From Chromatocurvus halotolerans (GTDB lineage Bacteria > Pseudomonadota > Gammaproteobacteria > Pseudomonadales > Halieaceae), in contig NZ_SLWX01000002.1 of NCBI RefSeq assembly GCF_004340525.1, forward strand, positions 248,001 to 312,000: DNA of 64,000 nucleotides. The letters are read 5' to 3'. The translations under genes and the position numbers were made by a program. Under the pieces are notes generated by a model. The model was not told where the DNA came from. It did no database searches and was given only the letters and a program-made list of their open reading frames with translations. Shown one piece after another: positions 15,674 to 24,931 of this stretch (position 1 is the stretch's first letter; each line of letters starts with the position of its first letter).

Positions 15674-17050
15674 TTGGCGCAACAGACTGTGTTCTCCCTG
15701 TTTACACTGAAAGAATTGTTTCGCCTGGCACTGCCAATGGTGGTGTCGCAGGGCGCATTCGCCCTGATGATGTTCGCGGACCGCTTCTTTCTGTCTCGAA
15801 TCGATTCCGTGCACGTCGCGGCATCCCTCGGCGGAGGCGTCACGTTCTTCGTTTCTATCTGCTTTTTTACCGGCATTGTGTCTTACGGCAACGCACTCGT
15901 TGCCCAGTACTATGGCAGGCGCACGCTTGAATTCTGTCCCCGGGTAGTCACTCAGGCGGTATTCATTGCGCTGGCCAGCCAGCCCGTGCTGCTGCTGGTG
16001 ACCCTCCTGGTGGCGCAGTCGTTCTCAGCTATCGGTCACGATCCGTCGCTGGTGGCGCTCGAAAAGCCCTATTTTCAGGTGCTGATGGCCGGCTCCTTTT
16101 TCTTCCTGGTCAAGAACGGGCTGGCGTCCTATTTCACGGGCATCGGCCGTACCCGGGTGGTAATGATCAGCGACGTCATCGGTGTCCTGCTGAACATTCC
16201 CCTCAGTTACGCGCTGATTTTCGGCAAGCTGGGATTGCCCGCCCTTGGGATTGTCGGGGCGGCGCTCGGGACGGTTATTGCCGGCATACTGACGATTGGT
16301 ATCTATGCGCTGTTCTACTTCAACCGGATTCATGTAGAACAGTTCAAGGTGCGGGAGTCTTTCCGCTTCGACCGCAGCATCATGCGACGTTACCTCAGGC
16401 TGGGTTTCCCGTCCGGGCTTGAATTTTTCATCAGCATGGCAACTTTCAATATTTTCATGCTGCTGTACCAGTCCTATGGCATCAGCGAGGGTGCGGCCAT
16501 GGCAATTGTCTTCAATTGGGACATGTTGTCATTCGTCCCCATGATGGGTCTCAGCATTGCCATTATGAGTCTTATCGGTAGGCATGTAGGTGCTGGCGAC
16601 ATGTCCCGTGCGACCCAGGTGATCAGCTCAGGCTGTGTGATCGGACTGACCTATTCGGGCGTGCTGGCTATCTGTTTTTTTCTCTTCCGGGTCGATCTTC
16701 TCGAGGTGTTCGCCAGCCCCGGCGAGGATTTTTCCGCCATTCGCGACATCGGCTCTAAAATGATGATTGGTATGGCCTGCTATGTCATGGCGGATGCCGT
16801 GATTCTTGTCTGCAGCGGGACATTACGCGGCGCCGGTGATACCCGCTGGCTGATGATCGCCTCCATCGCGATCCATGTTGTCATGCTGCTCGTGCAGCTT
16901 GTGGTTATCCTGGTTCTCGAGCAGGGTCCCCTTGTCAGCTGGTCGGTGTTTGTGGCCACCCTGGGTCTGAACGCGGTGATATTCGCCGGCAGAGTGTTTT
17001 CGGGCCGCTGGCGACAGCCGGAGCGGCTCGCGCGGGTAATGGCACACTAG
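15674..17050 (+). CDS. MATE family multidrug/Na+ antiporter
   Basis: This 458-residue inner-membrane protein has about 12 hydrophobic helices arranged as two MatE halves (about 10-190 and 235-420). It begins FTLKELFRLALPMVVSQ, as is typical for NorM-like transporters that expel cationic drugs or metabolites in exchange for Na+ or H+. A conserved Gly/Asp-rich segment (RGAGDTRWL) lies in the second half. The start is uncertain: TTG at 15674 or GTG at 15689, and neither has a strong ribosome site. Its TAG stop shares the palindrome CTAG with the stop of the convergent acyltransferase gene. The substrate cannot be predicted. Confidence 0.9.
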   Translation: MAQQTVFSLFTLKELFRLALPMVVSQGAFALMMFADRFFLSRIDSVHVAASLGGGVTFFVSICFFTGIVSYGNALVAQYYGRRTLEFCPRVVTQAVFIALASQPVLLLVTLLVAQSFSAIGHDPSLVALEKPYFQVLMAGSFFFLVKNGLASYFTGIGRTRVVMISDVIGVLLNIPLSYALIFGKLGLPALGIVGAALGTVIAGILTIGIYALFYFNRIHVEQFKVRESFRFDRSIMRRYLRLGFPSGLEFFISMATFNIFMLLYQSYGISEGAAMAIVFNWDMLSFVPMMGLSIAIMSLIGRHVGAGDMSRATQVISSGCVIGLTYSGVLAICFFLFRVDLLEVFASPGEDFSAIRDIGSKMMIGMACYVMADAVILVCSGTLRGAGDTRWLMIASIAIHVVMLLVQLVVILVLEQGPLVSWSVFVATLGLNAVIFAGRVFSGRWRQPERLARVMAH

Positions 17051-17937
17051 AGAGTGAGCAGTCGCCGCAGGATGCCCTGACGTCCGCGCTCGTTTTGCCG
17101 TAGCCGCAACAGCTGGTCGAGCTGACTGTCGATTTCCCCGGCAATGCGTTCGCGGATAGCGCTGCGTGTTTTCGCGGCAAGCCGGCGCCCGCGGTGTTGC
17201 GAGAGATCGACCGCCTCGCCAAAGCCGAGATAACAGGGTTCGGGCCGCGGTAGCAGCGAGCCGAGCATGCCTCTCGCCAGCGGTGGGATAAGGTCGCGAC
17301 GCATGTCCGGGTCGAGCAGCCCCACCCGGGTGAATCCGCGACCCAGGAGCGTGTCCGGCAGGTCCTCGCCCTCAATCAGATGCTGGTAGAAATCGTCAGG
17401 TCCCACCAGGCCAAAAGGGACGATCGTGTAACCCTGCTCCGCCGCAAGACGGACAAAGCCGTCGCGATCCTTCCACTGCAGCCGATAGTTCTCCCGCGCC
17501 GCCTTGACCGCCTCGTGGGCGCCGCCCGGGAAAACCAGCAGATCGTGGCCTCTGGACATGAGCGCGCGGCAGACATCCGGGTGGCCCATGGTCGCGCCGT
17601 ATTTCAGCAGAGCGGATGCGATATGCGGATCGGTGAACAGGAACTTGTCGCCCATCGGCCTCAGGAATCGTGTGTAGTCGTGCAGCATGACCGGCAGCAC
17701 GATCAGACCATCAACGGCAAACAGGCCGTGGTTGCCGACGAACAGGCAGGGTCGCTCTGGGATTCTGTCCGCTCCGAATACCTGAGGCTTGAACCAGGCC
17801 TGCACCAATCGGTACAGCATTTCCAGTTCCCACCCTCCCATCGGCTTCGCGGCCAGCGCACGGCGAATGTGTCGCCGCCGCGCCTCGGGGTCGTCCAGCG
17901 GCGCATTGTCACTGCGGAATATGGGATTGTTTGCCAT
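17047..17937 (-). CDS. Lysophospholipid/glycerol acyltransferase family protein (DGAT2/TMEM68-like)
   Basis: This 296-residue protein has the PlsC-type acyltransferase fold. The catalytic block is GNHGLFAVDG, with five residues between His and Asp where the usual NHx4D motif has four. The second block is LLVFPGGAHEA, matching the FPGG form seen in DGAT2/TMEM68-related enzymes. It probably acylates a glycerolipid or other lipid alcohol at the inner face of the membrane. No cleavable signal is seen. The gene is monocistronic, divergent from the dehydrogenase at 18068, and its stop overlaps that of the MATE gene. Together with the WS/DGAT at 37-1650 it could serve neutral lipid synthesis, but this is speculative. 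Confidence 0.85.
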   Translation of the reverse strand: MANNPIFRSDNAPLDDPEARRRHIRRALAAKPMGGWELEMLYRLVQAWFKPQVFGADRIPERPCLFVGNHGLFAVDGLIVLPVMLHDYTRFLRPMGDKFLFTDPHIASALLKYGATMGHPDVCRALMSRGHDLLVFPGGAHEAVKAARENYRLQWKDRDGFVRLAAEQGYTIVPFGLVGPDDFYQHLIEGEDLPDTLLGRGFTRVGLLDPDMRRDLIPPLARGMLGSLLPRPEPCYLGFGEAVDLSQHRGRRLAAKTRSAIRERIAGEIDSQLDQLLRLRQNERGRQGILRRLLTL

Positions 17938-18067
17938 GGAGGTTCACGGACCGGAAACGTGGGGCGAGTATATCCACTTGCCGCTCTCCCTGCAGCGACG
18001 GCCATCTTCTACCCGCCCGGTATTTCCGCTAGAGTGGGCGGCTATTCATTGTCGGGACATCAACGCC

Positions 18068-19195
18068 ATGAGCGAAACGAATCTGCAGATCCAGTCACTG
18101 CTGAAAGAAGACAACACGCTGGAAATCGCCCTTGTGGAAGTGCCGGTCCCGAGCCCCGGGGCCGACGACGTGGTGGTGCGCGTCGATGCAGCGCCGATCA
18201 ACCCGTCGGACCTCGGGCTGCTGTTCGGTGCCGCCGACATGAGTACCGCGACCGTTGGTGGCGATGCCGATCGTCCGGTCATCACGGCGACGGTCCCCGA
18301 AAACGGGATGCGCATGATGGCCGGCCGGGTCGGGCAGGCTCTCGCCGTGGGCAACGAGGGTGCTGGCGTGGTCGTTGCCGCTGGTGAGTCCGATGCGGCG
18401 CAGGCATTGCTCGGAAGGACCGTCGGCATTTTCGGTGGCGAAATGTACAGCCAGTATCGCCGCGCCAATGTGATGCAGTGCCTGCCGCTGCATGAGGGGA
18501 CGACAGCGGTGCAGGGGGCGTCCTGCTTTGTCAATCCGATGACGGCGCTCGGCATGGTGGAGACCATGCGCATGGAGGAACATACCGCGCTGGTGCATAC
18601 AGCCGCCGCCTCGAACCTGGGGCAGATGCTCAACCGCATCTGCCTTGCAGACGGCGTGCCTCTGGTAAATATTGTGCGCAAGCCAGAGCAGGAAAAAATT
18701 CTGGCGGACCTGGGGGCGGCACATGTGGTGAATTCGTCAGCGGACGATTTCATGGCCGCACTCACCGCCGCCCTGCAGACGACTGGTGCGACCCTCGCTT
18801 TTGATGCGATCGGTGGTGGCAGACTGGTGAGTCATATCCTGTCGGCAATGGAAAGCGTGGCCGTGTCAAACATGAGCGAATACAGCCGCTATGGCTCTGC
18901 GGTGCACAAGCAGGTGTATATTTACGGAGCTCTGGATGTCGCGCCGACCACGCTGCAGCGAAGTTTCGGCTTTGCCTGGGGTGTGGGTGGCTGGCTGTTG
19001 CCGAATTTCCTGCAGCGGGCCGGCACGGAGCGCATGCTGCGTATGCGTCAGCGCGTGGCCGACGAAATCAGCACGACCTTTGCCAGTCACTACAGCCGCG
19101 AAGTGTCACTGGCCGAGGCGCTCACCCTCGAGGCCATGGGGGGCTACGGCCGTCAGGCAACCGGCGAGAAGTACCTGATACGCCCGCAACAGTAA
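18068..19195 (+). CDS. Zinc-independent MDR-type NAD(P)H-dependent oxidoreductase
   Basis: The chosen ATG at 18068 gives 375 residues and fits the conserved start of this group; upstream in-frame codons back to 17789 have no family character. The N-terminal GroES-like domain (about 20-150, VVVRVDAAPINPSDL) and the Rossmann domain (about 160-320) match quinone-reductase-type medium-chain dehydrogenases. The cofactor loop reads HTAAASNLGQML, not the usual GxGxxG. Cysteine and histidine ligands for structural or catalytic zinc are absent. It is likely a cytoplasmic NADPH-dependent reductase of quinones, enals or acyl-CoA, with unknown substrate. The region 17938-18067 is the divergent promoter region. 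Confidence 0.85.
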   Translation: MSETNLQIQSLLKEDNTLEIALVEVPVPSPGADDVVVRVDAAPINPSDLGLLFGAADMSTATVGGDADRPVITATVPENGMRMMAGRVGQALAVGNEGAGVVVAAGESDAAQALLGRTVGIFGGEMYSQYRRANVMQCLPLHEGTTAVQGASCFVNPMTALGMVETMRMEEHTALVHTAAASNLGQMLNRICLADGVPLVNIVRKPEQEKILADLGAAHVVNSSADDFMAALTAALQTTGATLAFDAIGGGRLVSHILSAMESVAVSNMSEYSRYGSAVHKQVYIYGALDVAPTTLQRSFGFAWGVGGWLLPNFLQRAGTERMLRMRQRVADEISTTFASHYSREVSLAEALTLEAMGGYGRQATGEKYLIRPQQ

Positions 19196-19277
19196 CCCCG
19201 CCCGATCCTCCTGCGCAGTTGCCGATGCCTCGGCCTGCGCATCGCCGGGTTCGTCTGCTAGAGCAGCAGTCTGCTGA

Positions 19278-20099
19278 CTACAGATTGAAGCGCTCGCGTA
19301 AAAAGTGGGCGATACCGTCTGCATCGTGGTGTCCGATCACTGCGGTGGCCGCAGACTTGACGTCGGTCTTGGCGTTGTCCGGCGCATAGGCCTCGTCGGC
19401 GAGCTGGAACATGCTCAGGTCATTGTCGCTGTCGCCAAAGCAGATAACCCGTTTCAGGCCAAGCTCTTCTTTCAGCGTGGTGACCGCATCACCCTTGCTG
19501 CCACCGCGGTGGTGAATATCTACCCAGAACAGATCACTGCCTTCGATGGCGCTTCCCATATAGGCCACCAGACCCTCCTCGTCTGCGATGCTGTCCACCA
19601 CGCGCCGTATGGCCGGTTCAGGACCGATCGCGCTGACATTGGTGATATCCGCCGTCGCCGGCAGTTTCGACAGGTGCTCCAGCGGCAGAGGCCCGTCCCT
19701 GCCCAGCATCCGCGCGAGTCGGGATTCGGCGGCGTTGAGGGTGGGCGGGTGATAAATGGCGTGGCGATCACCGGGCTCCAGCGTGAACAGGAAGGGCGCG
19801 ACCCCCTCCCGGATAAAACCCTCAAGCACGTGCTGGATTTCTGCCTGCGTCAGCAGAAAACGGTGGCTGTAACCCTGCTGATCAGGGTTCCAGATCACAA
19901 CCCCGTTCTTGAAGATCTGGGGCAGCGAAAAGCCGTGGCCCTCCAGCAGGTCGCGCGCGCCGTGCAGCGTACGGCCGGTCGCTACCGTGTAGGCGACATC
20001 GCGCTCACGCAGAAGCGCCAGAGTGTCGCGCGTGAATGCGCTTATCTGTGAGGACTTGTCGAGCAGGGTCCCGTCGAGGTCGAAAACAATCAGTTCCAT
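19278..20099 (-). CDS. HAD superfamily phosphatase, Cof type
   Basis: This 273-residue cytoplasmic hydrolase starts at MELIVFDLDGTLLD, where the first Asp of DLDGT is the nucleophile. Motif II is the Thr in VATGRT. The motif III Lys is in SKGDAVTTL, and motif IV is ICFGDSDNDLSMF. The C2-type cap between about residues 85 and 195 places it in the Cof/YbhA group, which dephosphorylates sugar phosphates, pyridoxal phosphate or nucleotides. It is convergent with the dehydrogenase gene (82 nt apart, nothing notable between) and divergent from oxyR. The specific substrate is unknown. Confidence 0.9.
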   Translation of the reverse strand: MELIVFDLDGTLLDKSSQISAFTRDTLALLRERDVAYTVATGRTLHGARDLLEGHGFSLPQIFKNGVVIWNPDQQGYSHRFLLTQAEIQHVLEGFIREGVAPFLFTLEPGDRHAIYHPPTLNAAESRLARMLGRDGPLPLEHLSKLPATADITNVSAIGPEPAIRRVVDSIADEEGLVAYMGSAIEGSDLFWVDIHHRGGSKGDAVTTLKEELGLKRVICFGDSDNDLSMFQLADEAYAPDNAKTDVKSAATAVIGHHDADGIAHFLRERFNL

Positions 20100-20189
20100 G
20101 GTAGTGCGATGTCCAGTCGGTTATGGCGCCACCGCTTGCCGGCGCCTCTTCTTGCCCGGTCATTTTACGTGAGGCAGGCCGCTGCGTCT

Positions 20190-20234
20190 TTCACGGGTTC
20201 GAAAACTATTGGTATTATCTATCGGTATTTTCGA
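20190..20234 (+). promoter_or_regulatory. oxyR promoter with LysR-type operator
   Basis: TTCACG (20190-20195), a 17-nt spacer and TATTAT (20213-20218) make a plausible sigma70 promoter. An inverted repeat TCGAAAA (20199-20205) / TTTTCGA (20228-20234) brackets the -10. Within it CTAT is repeated (20206-20209 and 20219-20222). This fits the autorepression usual for LysR regulators, but binding is inferred. Confidence 0.5.
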
Positions 20235-20260
20235 TGACATCATCTGAACGGAAGAGCGTC

Positions 20261-21169
20261 ATGAGCCGCCAGCCAACCCTCAAGCAGCTGCGCTACCTGA
20301 TTTCCCTGGCGGAGCATGGGCACTTCGGACACGCGGCGCGCGCCTGCCACGTGTCGCAGTCCACGCTGAGCGCGGGTATTCTGGAGCTCGAGGATGTCCT
20401 CGGCGCGCCGCTGGTAGAGCGCAACAACCGGCGGGTCATTCTCACGTTGCTCGGTGAGGAGGTGGTACAGCGTGGCAAGAACGTGATGCTCTCTGTCGAG
20501 GATATCGTGGCCTGCTGCCGGGCCGCCGCCGAGCCCTTCAACGGGGCGATGCGCATCGGCGTGATTCCGACGATAGCGCCGTTCATCCTGCCGGGCCTGT
20601 TGAAGCGGCTGCGTGACGAACACCCCGATTTTCGCCTGTTTATCCGCGAGGATCTCAGTGAAAACCTGACTGAGGCACTGAGCCGGGGAGAGCTCGACGT
20701 GCTCCTCCTGGCGCTGCCGTACCCGGTGCAGGGCGTGGACGAATTTCCGCTGTTTGAGGATGAGTTCCTGCTTGCCTGTCCCAAGGGGCACCCGCTGGTA
20801 TCGCTGAAGCGCCTGACGACGGAGGACCTGAAGGGGGCCGATCTTCTGTTGCTCGAGGACGGCCACTGTTTGCGGGAACATGCGCTGGAGGCGTGCAAAC
20901 TGAGGGACTCTGACGTCAGCGTGCCGTATCAGGCAACCAGTCTGAATACCATTGTGCAGATGGTGGCAAACGGTATCGGCGTGACCCTGCTGCCGAAGAT
21001 GGCACTGGACGCCAACGTGCTTCTCGGGACGGAGGTTCAGGTCTCGCGGTTTTCGGAGACGGGCATTACCCGCACGGTCGGTCTCATGTGGCGTCGCAAC
21101 ACCCCGAGGCAGATGGAATTCCGGCAGCTGGGCGCATTTATTCGGGAGGCACAGCGCCAGGTTGCCTGA
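20261..21169 (+). CDS. oxyR: Peroxide-sensing transcriptional activator OxyR
   Basis: This 302-residue LysR protein has the helix-turn-helix in residues 1-65 (LKQLRYLISLAEHGHFGHAA, SQSTLSAGI) and an effector domain from about 90. The redox loop reads LEDGHCLREHALEAC, giving C203 and C212 with the same nine-residue spacing as C199 and C208 of Escherichia coli OxyR. It should therefore form the activating disulfide with hydrogen peroxide and switch on catalase, peroxidase and thiol-repair genes. The ATG at 20261 has GGAAG 6 nt upstream and is preferred over in-frame ATG 20234. A paralogue without the first cysteine is at 11668-12600. Confidence 0.95.
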   Translation: MSRQPTLKQLRYLISLAEHGHFGHAARACHVSQSTLSAGILELEDVLGAPLVERNNRRVILTLLGEEVVQRGKNVMLSVEDIVACCRAAAEPFNGAMRIGVIPTIAPFILPGLLKRLRDEHPDFRLFIREDLSENLTEALSRGELDVLLLALPYPVQGVDEFPLFEDEFLLACPKGHPLVSLKRLTTEDLKGADLLLLEDGHCLREHALEACKLRDSDVSVPYQATSLNTIVQMVANGIGVTLLPKMALDANVLLGTEVQVSRFSETGITRTVGLMWRRNTPRQMEFRQLGAFIREAQRQVA

Positions 21170-21213
21170 ACGCTAGTGGGCCACCAGGGCCGCCGGCCAG
21201 TCCCGCGGGCTGC

Positions 21214-23340
21214 CTATTTCGCCCGGCGTGCAGCCCGCCCCGGTGTTCGTGGCAGGCCATTGTGCTGAGTCGCAAAAGGCCGGGTGCCGGGTGGCACCTT
21301 GGGGTGCCGCTTCGCCGGCTGTCGTGCCGGCACCAGATGCATCTTGCCGTTGCCGATCAGCCGGGCCTTTCCCATTTTTTTCAGCGCGGTGCGCAGCGCC
21401 GGCCAGTTGTCCGGGTCGTGGTAGCGCAGGAAGGCCTTGTGCAGCCGGCGCTGGCTCAGCCCCGCCACGGCGGAGACGCTCTCACTGTCGCGGGTCACGC
21501 GCTTGAGCGGATTCTTCTCACTGTGGTACATCGCGGTGGCGGTGGCCATGGGGGATGGGTAGAAGGTCTGTACCTGGTCAGCGCGGAAGTTGTTGCGTTT
21601 CAGCCACAGCGCCAGGTTCAGCATGTCCTCATCCCGTGTTCCGGGGTGTGCGGCGATGAAATAGGGAATGAGATACTGTTTCTTGCCCGCCTTTTTCGAG
21701 TACTTTTCGAACATCTCCTTGAAGCGGTCATAGCTGCCGATTCCCGGCTTCATCATTTTTGACAGGGGGCCATCTTCGGTGTGCTCCGGCGCAATTTTCA
21801 GGTAGCCGCCCACGTGATGGGTAACGAGCTCCTCGACATACGCCGGCGTTTCCACGGCGATGTCGTAGCGAAGACCGGATGCGATAAGCACTTTCTTGAT
21901 ACCGGGAAGCTCCCGTACCCGGCGGTAAAGCTGTATCAGGGGGGTCTGGTCCGTGTTGAGGTTCTTGCAGATACCCGGATACACGCAGCTCAGTTTGCGA
22001 CAGGCTGCCTCGACCTCGCTGCTCTTGCAGGCGAGCCGCCACATGTTTGCCGTGGGCCCGCCCAGATCGGAAATCACGCCGGTAAAGCCCGGTGAGCTGT
22101 CACGGATGGCCTCCACCTCACGTACGATGGAGTCCTCGGAGCGGTTCTGGATGATACGGCCTTCGTGCTCGGTGATGGAGCAGAAGGTGCAGCCGCCAAA
22201 GCAGCCGCGCATGATGTTGACCGAATGCCGGATCATGTCGAAGGCGGGGATCACGGCGTCGCCGTAGGCGCTATGTGGCCTGCGCGTATATGGCAGTTCG
22301 AACACGCCGTCGAGTTCATCGGTGCTGAGCGGTATCGGCGGCGCATTCAGCCAGACATCGCGATCGCCATGCCGCTGCACCAGGGGACGGGCGTTATGCG
22401 GATTGGTTTCCTTGTGCAGGATGCGCGATGCATGGGCATACAGCGCCCGGTCTTCCTTGACCTGCTCGTAGGCGGGAATGCGGATCACCGCCGGGCGCGA
22501 ATCGTCCTCCCGGTCGAGCAGGCGCACTGTGCTGATCTCAGTCTGCGCGCTGTCCGGCGCGGCGCCCTCGGTGCTGCAGGCCTCCGTGCGCGTATCGATA
22601 TAGGGATTGATCGGTTCACTCACCGGGCCGATGATGTCGATGTGGGTGGAGTCGATCACCCGGTAGTCGCCCGGAGGCTGCTTGCAGACAAAGGCCGTAC
22701 CGCGCAGGTCGCGGATATCGCGGATGTTCTCGCCAGCGGCGAGGCGGTGCGCAACGTCGACGATGGCGCGCTCGGCGTTGCCGTAAAGCAGCAGATCGGC
22801 GCGGCTGTCCAGAAGAATGGAGCGGCGTACCTTGTCGCTCCAGTAGTCGTAGTGGGCAATGCGGCGCAGGCTCGCCTCGATGCTGCCGATCACCAGCGGC
22901 ACGTCCCGGAACGCCTCACGCACCCGCTGACTGTAGACCACGACCGCGCGGTCGGGCCGCTTGCCGCCCTCGTTTCCCGGTGTATAGGCATCATCGTTGC
23001 GGCGTTTCCGGTCGGCGGTGTAGCGGTTGATCATGGAATCCATGTTGCCGGCGGCAATGCCGAAAAACAGGTTCGGCCTGCCGAGCACCGTGAACGGCTC
23101 GGCGCTGGTCCAGTCCGGTTGGGCGATGATGCCGACGCGGAAGCCCTGTGCCTCGAGCAGGCGGCCGATGACCGCCATGCCGAAGCTCGGGTGATCGACG
23201 TAGGCATCACCGGTAACAATGATGATGTCGCAGCTGTCCCATCCCAGGGCGTCCATTTCTTCCCGCGACATGGGAAGTTCGGGAGCGGTACCGAAGCATT
23301 CGGCCCAGTAGCGGCGATGGCTGAAGATATTGCGGGGCAT
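21214..23340 (-). CDS. ygiQ: YgiQ family radical SAM protein
   Basis: The 708-residue protein has an N-terminal YgiQ-specific domain (about 1-350) and then the radical SAM core with the cluster motif CFGGCTFC (C380, C384, C387). It ends in a basic DUF3362-like tail, lengthened here by Pro/Arg/Lys-rich sequence. The family is widespread and conserved, but its reaction is not settled; it is expected to cleave S-adenosylmethionine with a 4Fe-4S cluster. It appears to be transcribed alone, convergent with oxyR. A long open frame on the opposite strand is only a shadow of its codon bias. Confidence 0.93.
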   Translation of the reverse strand: MPRNIFSHRRYWAECFGTAPELPMSREEMDALGWDSCDIIIVTGDAYVDHPSFGMAVIGRLLEAQGFRVGIIAQPDWTSAEPFTVLGRPNLFFGIAAGNMDSMINRYTADRKRRNDDAYTPGNEGGKRPDRAVVVYSQRVREAFRDVPLVIGSIEASLRRIAHYDYWSDKVRRSILLDSRADLLLYGNAERAIVDVAHRLAAGENIRDIRDLRGTAFVCKQPPGDYRVIDSTHIDIIGPVSEPINPYIDTRTEACSTEGAAPDSAQTEISTVRLLDREDDSRPAVIRIPAYEQVKEDRALYAHASRILHKETNPHNARPLVQRHGDRDVWLNAPPIPLSTDELDGVFELPYTRRPHSAYGDAVIPAFDMIRHSVNIMRGCFGGCTFCSITEHEGRIIQNRSEDSIVREVEAIRDSSPGFTGVISDLGGPTANMWRLACKSSEVEAACRKLSCVYPGICKNLNTDQTPLIQLYRRVRELPGIKKVLIASGLRYDIAVETPAYVEELVTHHVGGYLKIAPEHTEDGPLSKMMKPGIGSYDRFKEMFEKYSKKAGKKQYLIPYFIAAHPGTRDEDMLNLALWLKRNNFRADQVQTFYPSPMATATAMYHSEKNPLKRVTRDSESVSAVAGLSQRRLHKAFLRYHDPDNWPALRTALKKMGKARLIGNGKMHLVPARQPAKRHPKVPPGTRPFATQHNGLPRTPGRAARRAK

Positions 23341-23396
23341 GACAATCCAGAGGTCGACTTGATAACACGCCAGTATAGCGTAAAGACTGCGACGAA

Positions 23397-24269
23397 TCAG
23401 TCGGGGCGTTGTCTTTCCTCTTCTGCCACCTTTCTGTCCTCGTCATCCGTTTCGTCGTGCAGCGCTGCACCGCAGAACTTGCAGTGCCTGGCGTCCGGCT
23501 CATGTCCGGCGCGCGCGCATTGCGGGCAGTTCAGCGTCAGCTTGTGCTGCGTATGGGCCATTAGCTTGGACGTGAAGATACCGGTAGGTACGGCAATGAT
23601 GGCGTAGCCAATCATCATGCCCACCGCTGCGACTGCCCTGCCTGCCGCAGAGATGGGCACGTAGTCGCCGTAGCCCACCGTCGTGATGGTGACGATGGCC
23701 CAGTACACGCTCACCGGGATATTGTCGAATCCGTTCTTCGGTCCTTCGATCACGTACATCAGACAACCGAAGATGACCATGGTCGTCATGACCATCAGGA
23801 AGAAGATGAAGATCTGGCGCGCGGACTGTCGCAGGGCGCCCGCGAGCAGGTTCGCCTCGTTGAGAAAACTCAGCATGCGCAGTATGCGGAAGACACGGAG
23901 CACCCGCAGTAGGCGAATGATCAGTAGCGGCGCCGCCTCGGGCAGGAAAAAGGCGATGTAGGTGGGCAGTATCGACAGCAGATCGATAACGCCGTAAACG
24001 CTGAGAATATAGGCGCGACGGTTCTGCGCGATCCAGATGCGCAGCAGATATTCTATGGTGAAGATCAGCGTGAAGCCCCATTCAATACCCTGGAAGAGAT
24101 CCCCGTAGCGTTCGTGGTAGGTGTCGATGGAGTCGGCAATGATGACCGTCACGCTGAGCAGGATGGCGCCGATAAGGGTCAGATCAAACCACTTTCCCGA
24201 CGGCGTGCCGGTGCCGAAAATGACCCGGTAGAGACGCTTTTGCAGCGCAGTCTGCTCCCGCCCGCTCAT
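23397..24269 (-). CDS. Voltage-gated-type potassium channel with C-terminal zinc ribbon
   Basis: This 290-residue inner-membrane channel has six hydrophobic segments. The S4-like segment has regularly spaced arginines ([14 protein letters not shown]), and the pore loop carries the selectivity filter TVGYGD at 197-202, diagnostic for K+ channels. After the last helix a short cytoplasmic part has two Cys pairs, CPQC and CKFC, about 15 residues apart, forming a zinc ribbon (about 245-267) before an acidic tail. The ribbon might gate the channel by metal or redox state, though no data support that. Its ATG overlaps the tesA stop by 4 nt, so it is translated from the tesA message. Confidence 0.9.
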   Translation of the reverse strand: MSGREQTALQKRLYRVIFGTGTPSGKWFDLTLIGAILLSVTVIIADSIDTYHERYGDLFQGIEWGFTLIFTIEYLLRIWIAQNRRAYILSVYGVIDLLSILPTYIAFFLPEAAPLLIIRLLRVLRVFRILRMLSFLNEANLLAGALRQSARQIFIFFLMVMTTMVIFGCLMYVIEGPKNGFDNIPVSVYWAIVTITTVGYGDYVPISAAGRAVAAVGMMIGYAIIAVPTGIFTSKLMAHTQHKLTLNCPQCARAGHEPDARHCKFCGAALHDETDDEDRKVAEEERQRPD

Positions 24270-24931
24270 TCCCGCAGCAGGCCCTGGATGTCCGCCAGCA
24301 GCCTGTCGACAATCATTGACTGGGCGTCTGGTGTGGGGTGTATCCCATCGTCCTGCATGAGACGCGATTCCGTCGCAATGCCCTCGAGCAAGAATGGGCC
24401 GAGGCGGGCCCCGGTTCTTTCCGCCGCTGCCGGAAAGCTGCTGCGAAATTCGGCTGCGTAGCGGCTTCCGTAGTTGGGGGGTATCTCCATGGGCAGGATC
24501 AGTACACGGGCGCCGGCTTCCTGCGCTGCCTTGGCCATGCTGATAAGGTTGCTGCGCATCCGGTCCACCGGGTAGCCGCGCAGGCCGTCATTGCCGCCGA
24601 GCTCAATGATCACGGCGTCGGGTTCGTGTTGTTCGAGGAGCGCGGGGAGACGTCTGCGTCCGCCATCCGTGGTTTCGCCGCTGATGCTCGCGTTGATCAT
24701 TTCCACCGGGGTGCCGTCGCTGGCAAGGCGCTGTTCCAGCAGGGCCACCCAGCCTTCCTGCAGCGACATACCGTAGGCAGCGCTGATACTATCGCCGATC
24801 ACCAGTAATCTGGGTGATGCCGAAACCGCCGTCGCGAACAGGACGAGGAGGGCGCAGGCCAGGAATCCGCTGCGCAGCAGCGCACGTAACGAATACCGTT
24901 GGCGTTTCTGCCGCGAGGGAAAAGAGAACAT
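24266..24931 (-). CDS. tesA: Periplasmic acyl-CoA thioesterase / lysophospholipase / arylesterase TesA
   Basis: A start at ATG 24931 gives 221 residues with a signal peptide (about 1-39, ending AVSASP) and an SGNH hydrolase. Block I is GDSIS with nucleophile Ser48, the oxyanion residues lie in ELGGNDGLRG, and the catalytic Asp/His are in DGIHP near the C-terminus. TesA hydrolyses long-chain thioesters and esters in the periplasm. The start codon overlaps the ybbA start on the other strand in the palindrome CATG, so each promoter must lie inside the other gene. The pairing tesA/ybbA-ybbP is the conserved gammaproteobacterial arrangement. The K+ channel gene overlaps its end by 4 nt. Confidence 0.93.
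   Translation of the reverse strand: MFSFPSRQKRQRYSLRALLRSGFLACALLVLFATAVSASPRLLVIGDSISAAYGMSLQEGWVALLEQRLASDGTPVEMINASISGETTDGGRRRLPALLEQHEPDAVIIELGGNDGLRGYPVDRMRSNLISMAKAAQEAGARVLILPMEIPPNYGSRYAAEFRSSFPAAAERTGARLGPFLLEGIATESRLMQDDGIHPTPDAQSMIVDRLLADIQGLLRE

Noticed and set aside
22165-23607. Long plus-strand open frame (480 codons) opposite ygiQ
   Set aside because: It is antisense to a well-supported radical SAM gene, its translation is rich in Ala, Val, His and Asp without motifs, and it runs through the gene boundary. It is a codon-bias shadow.
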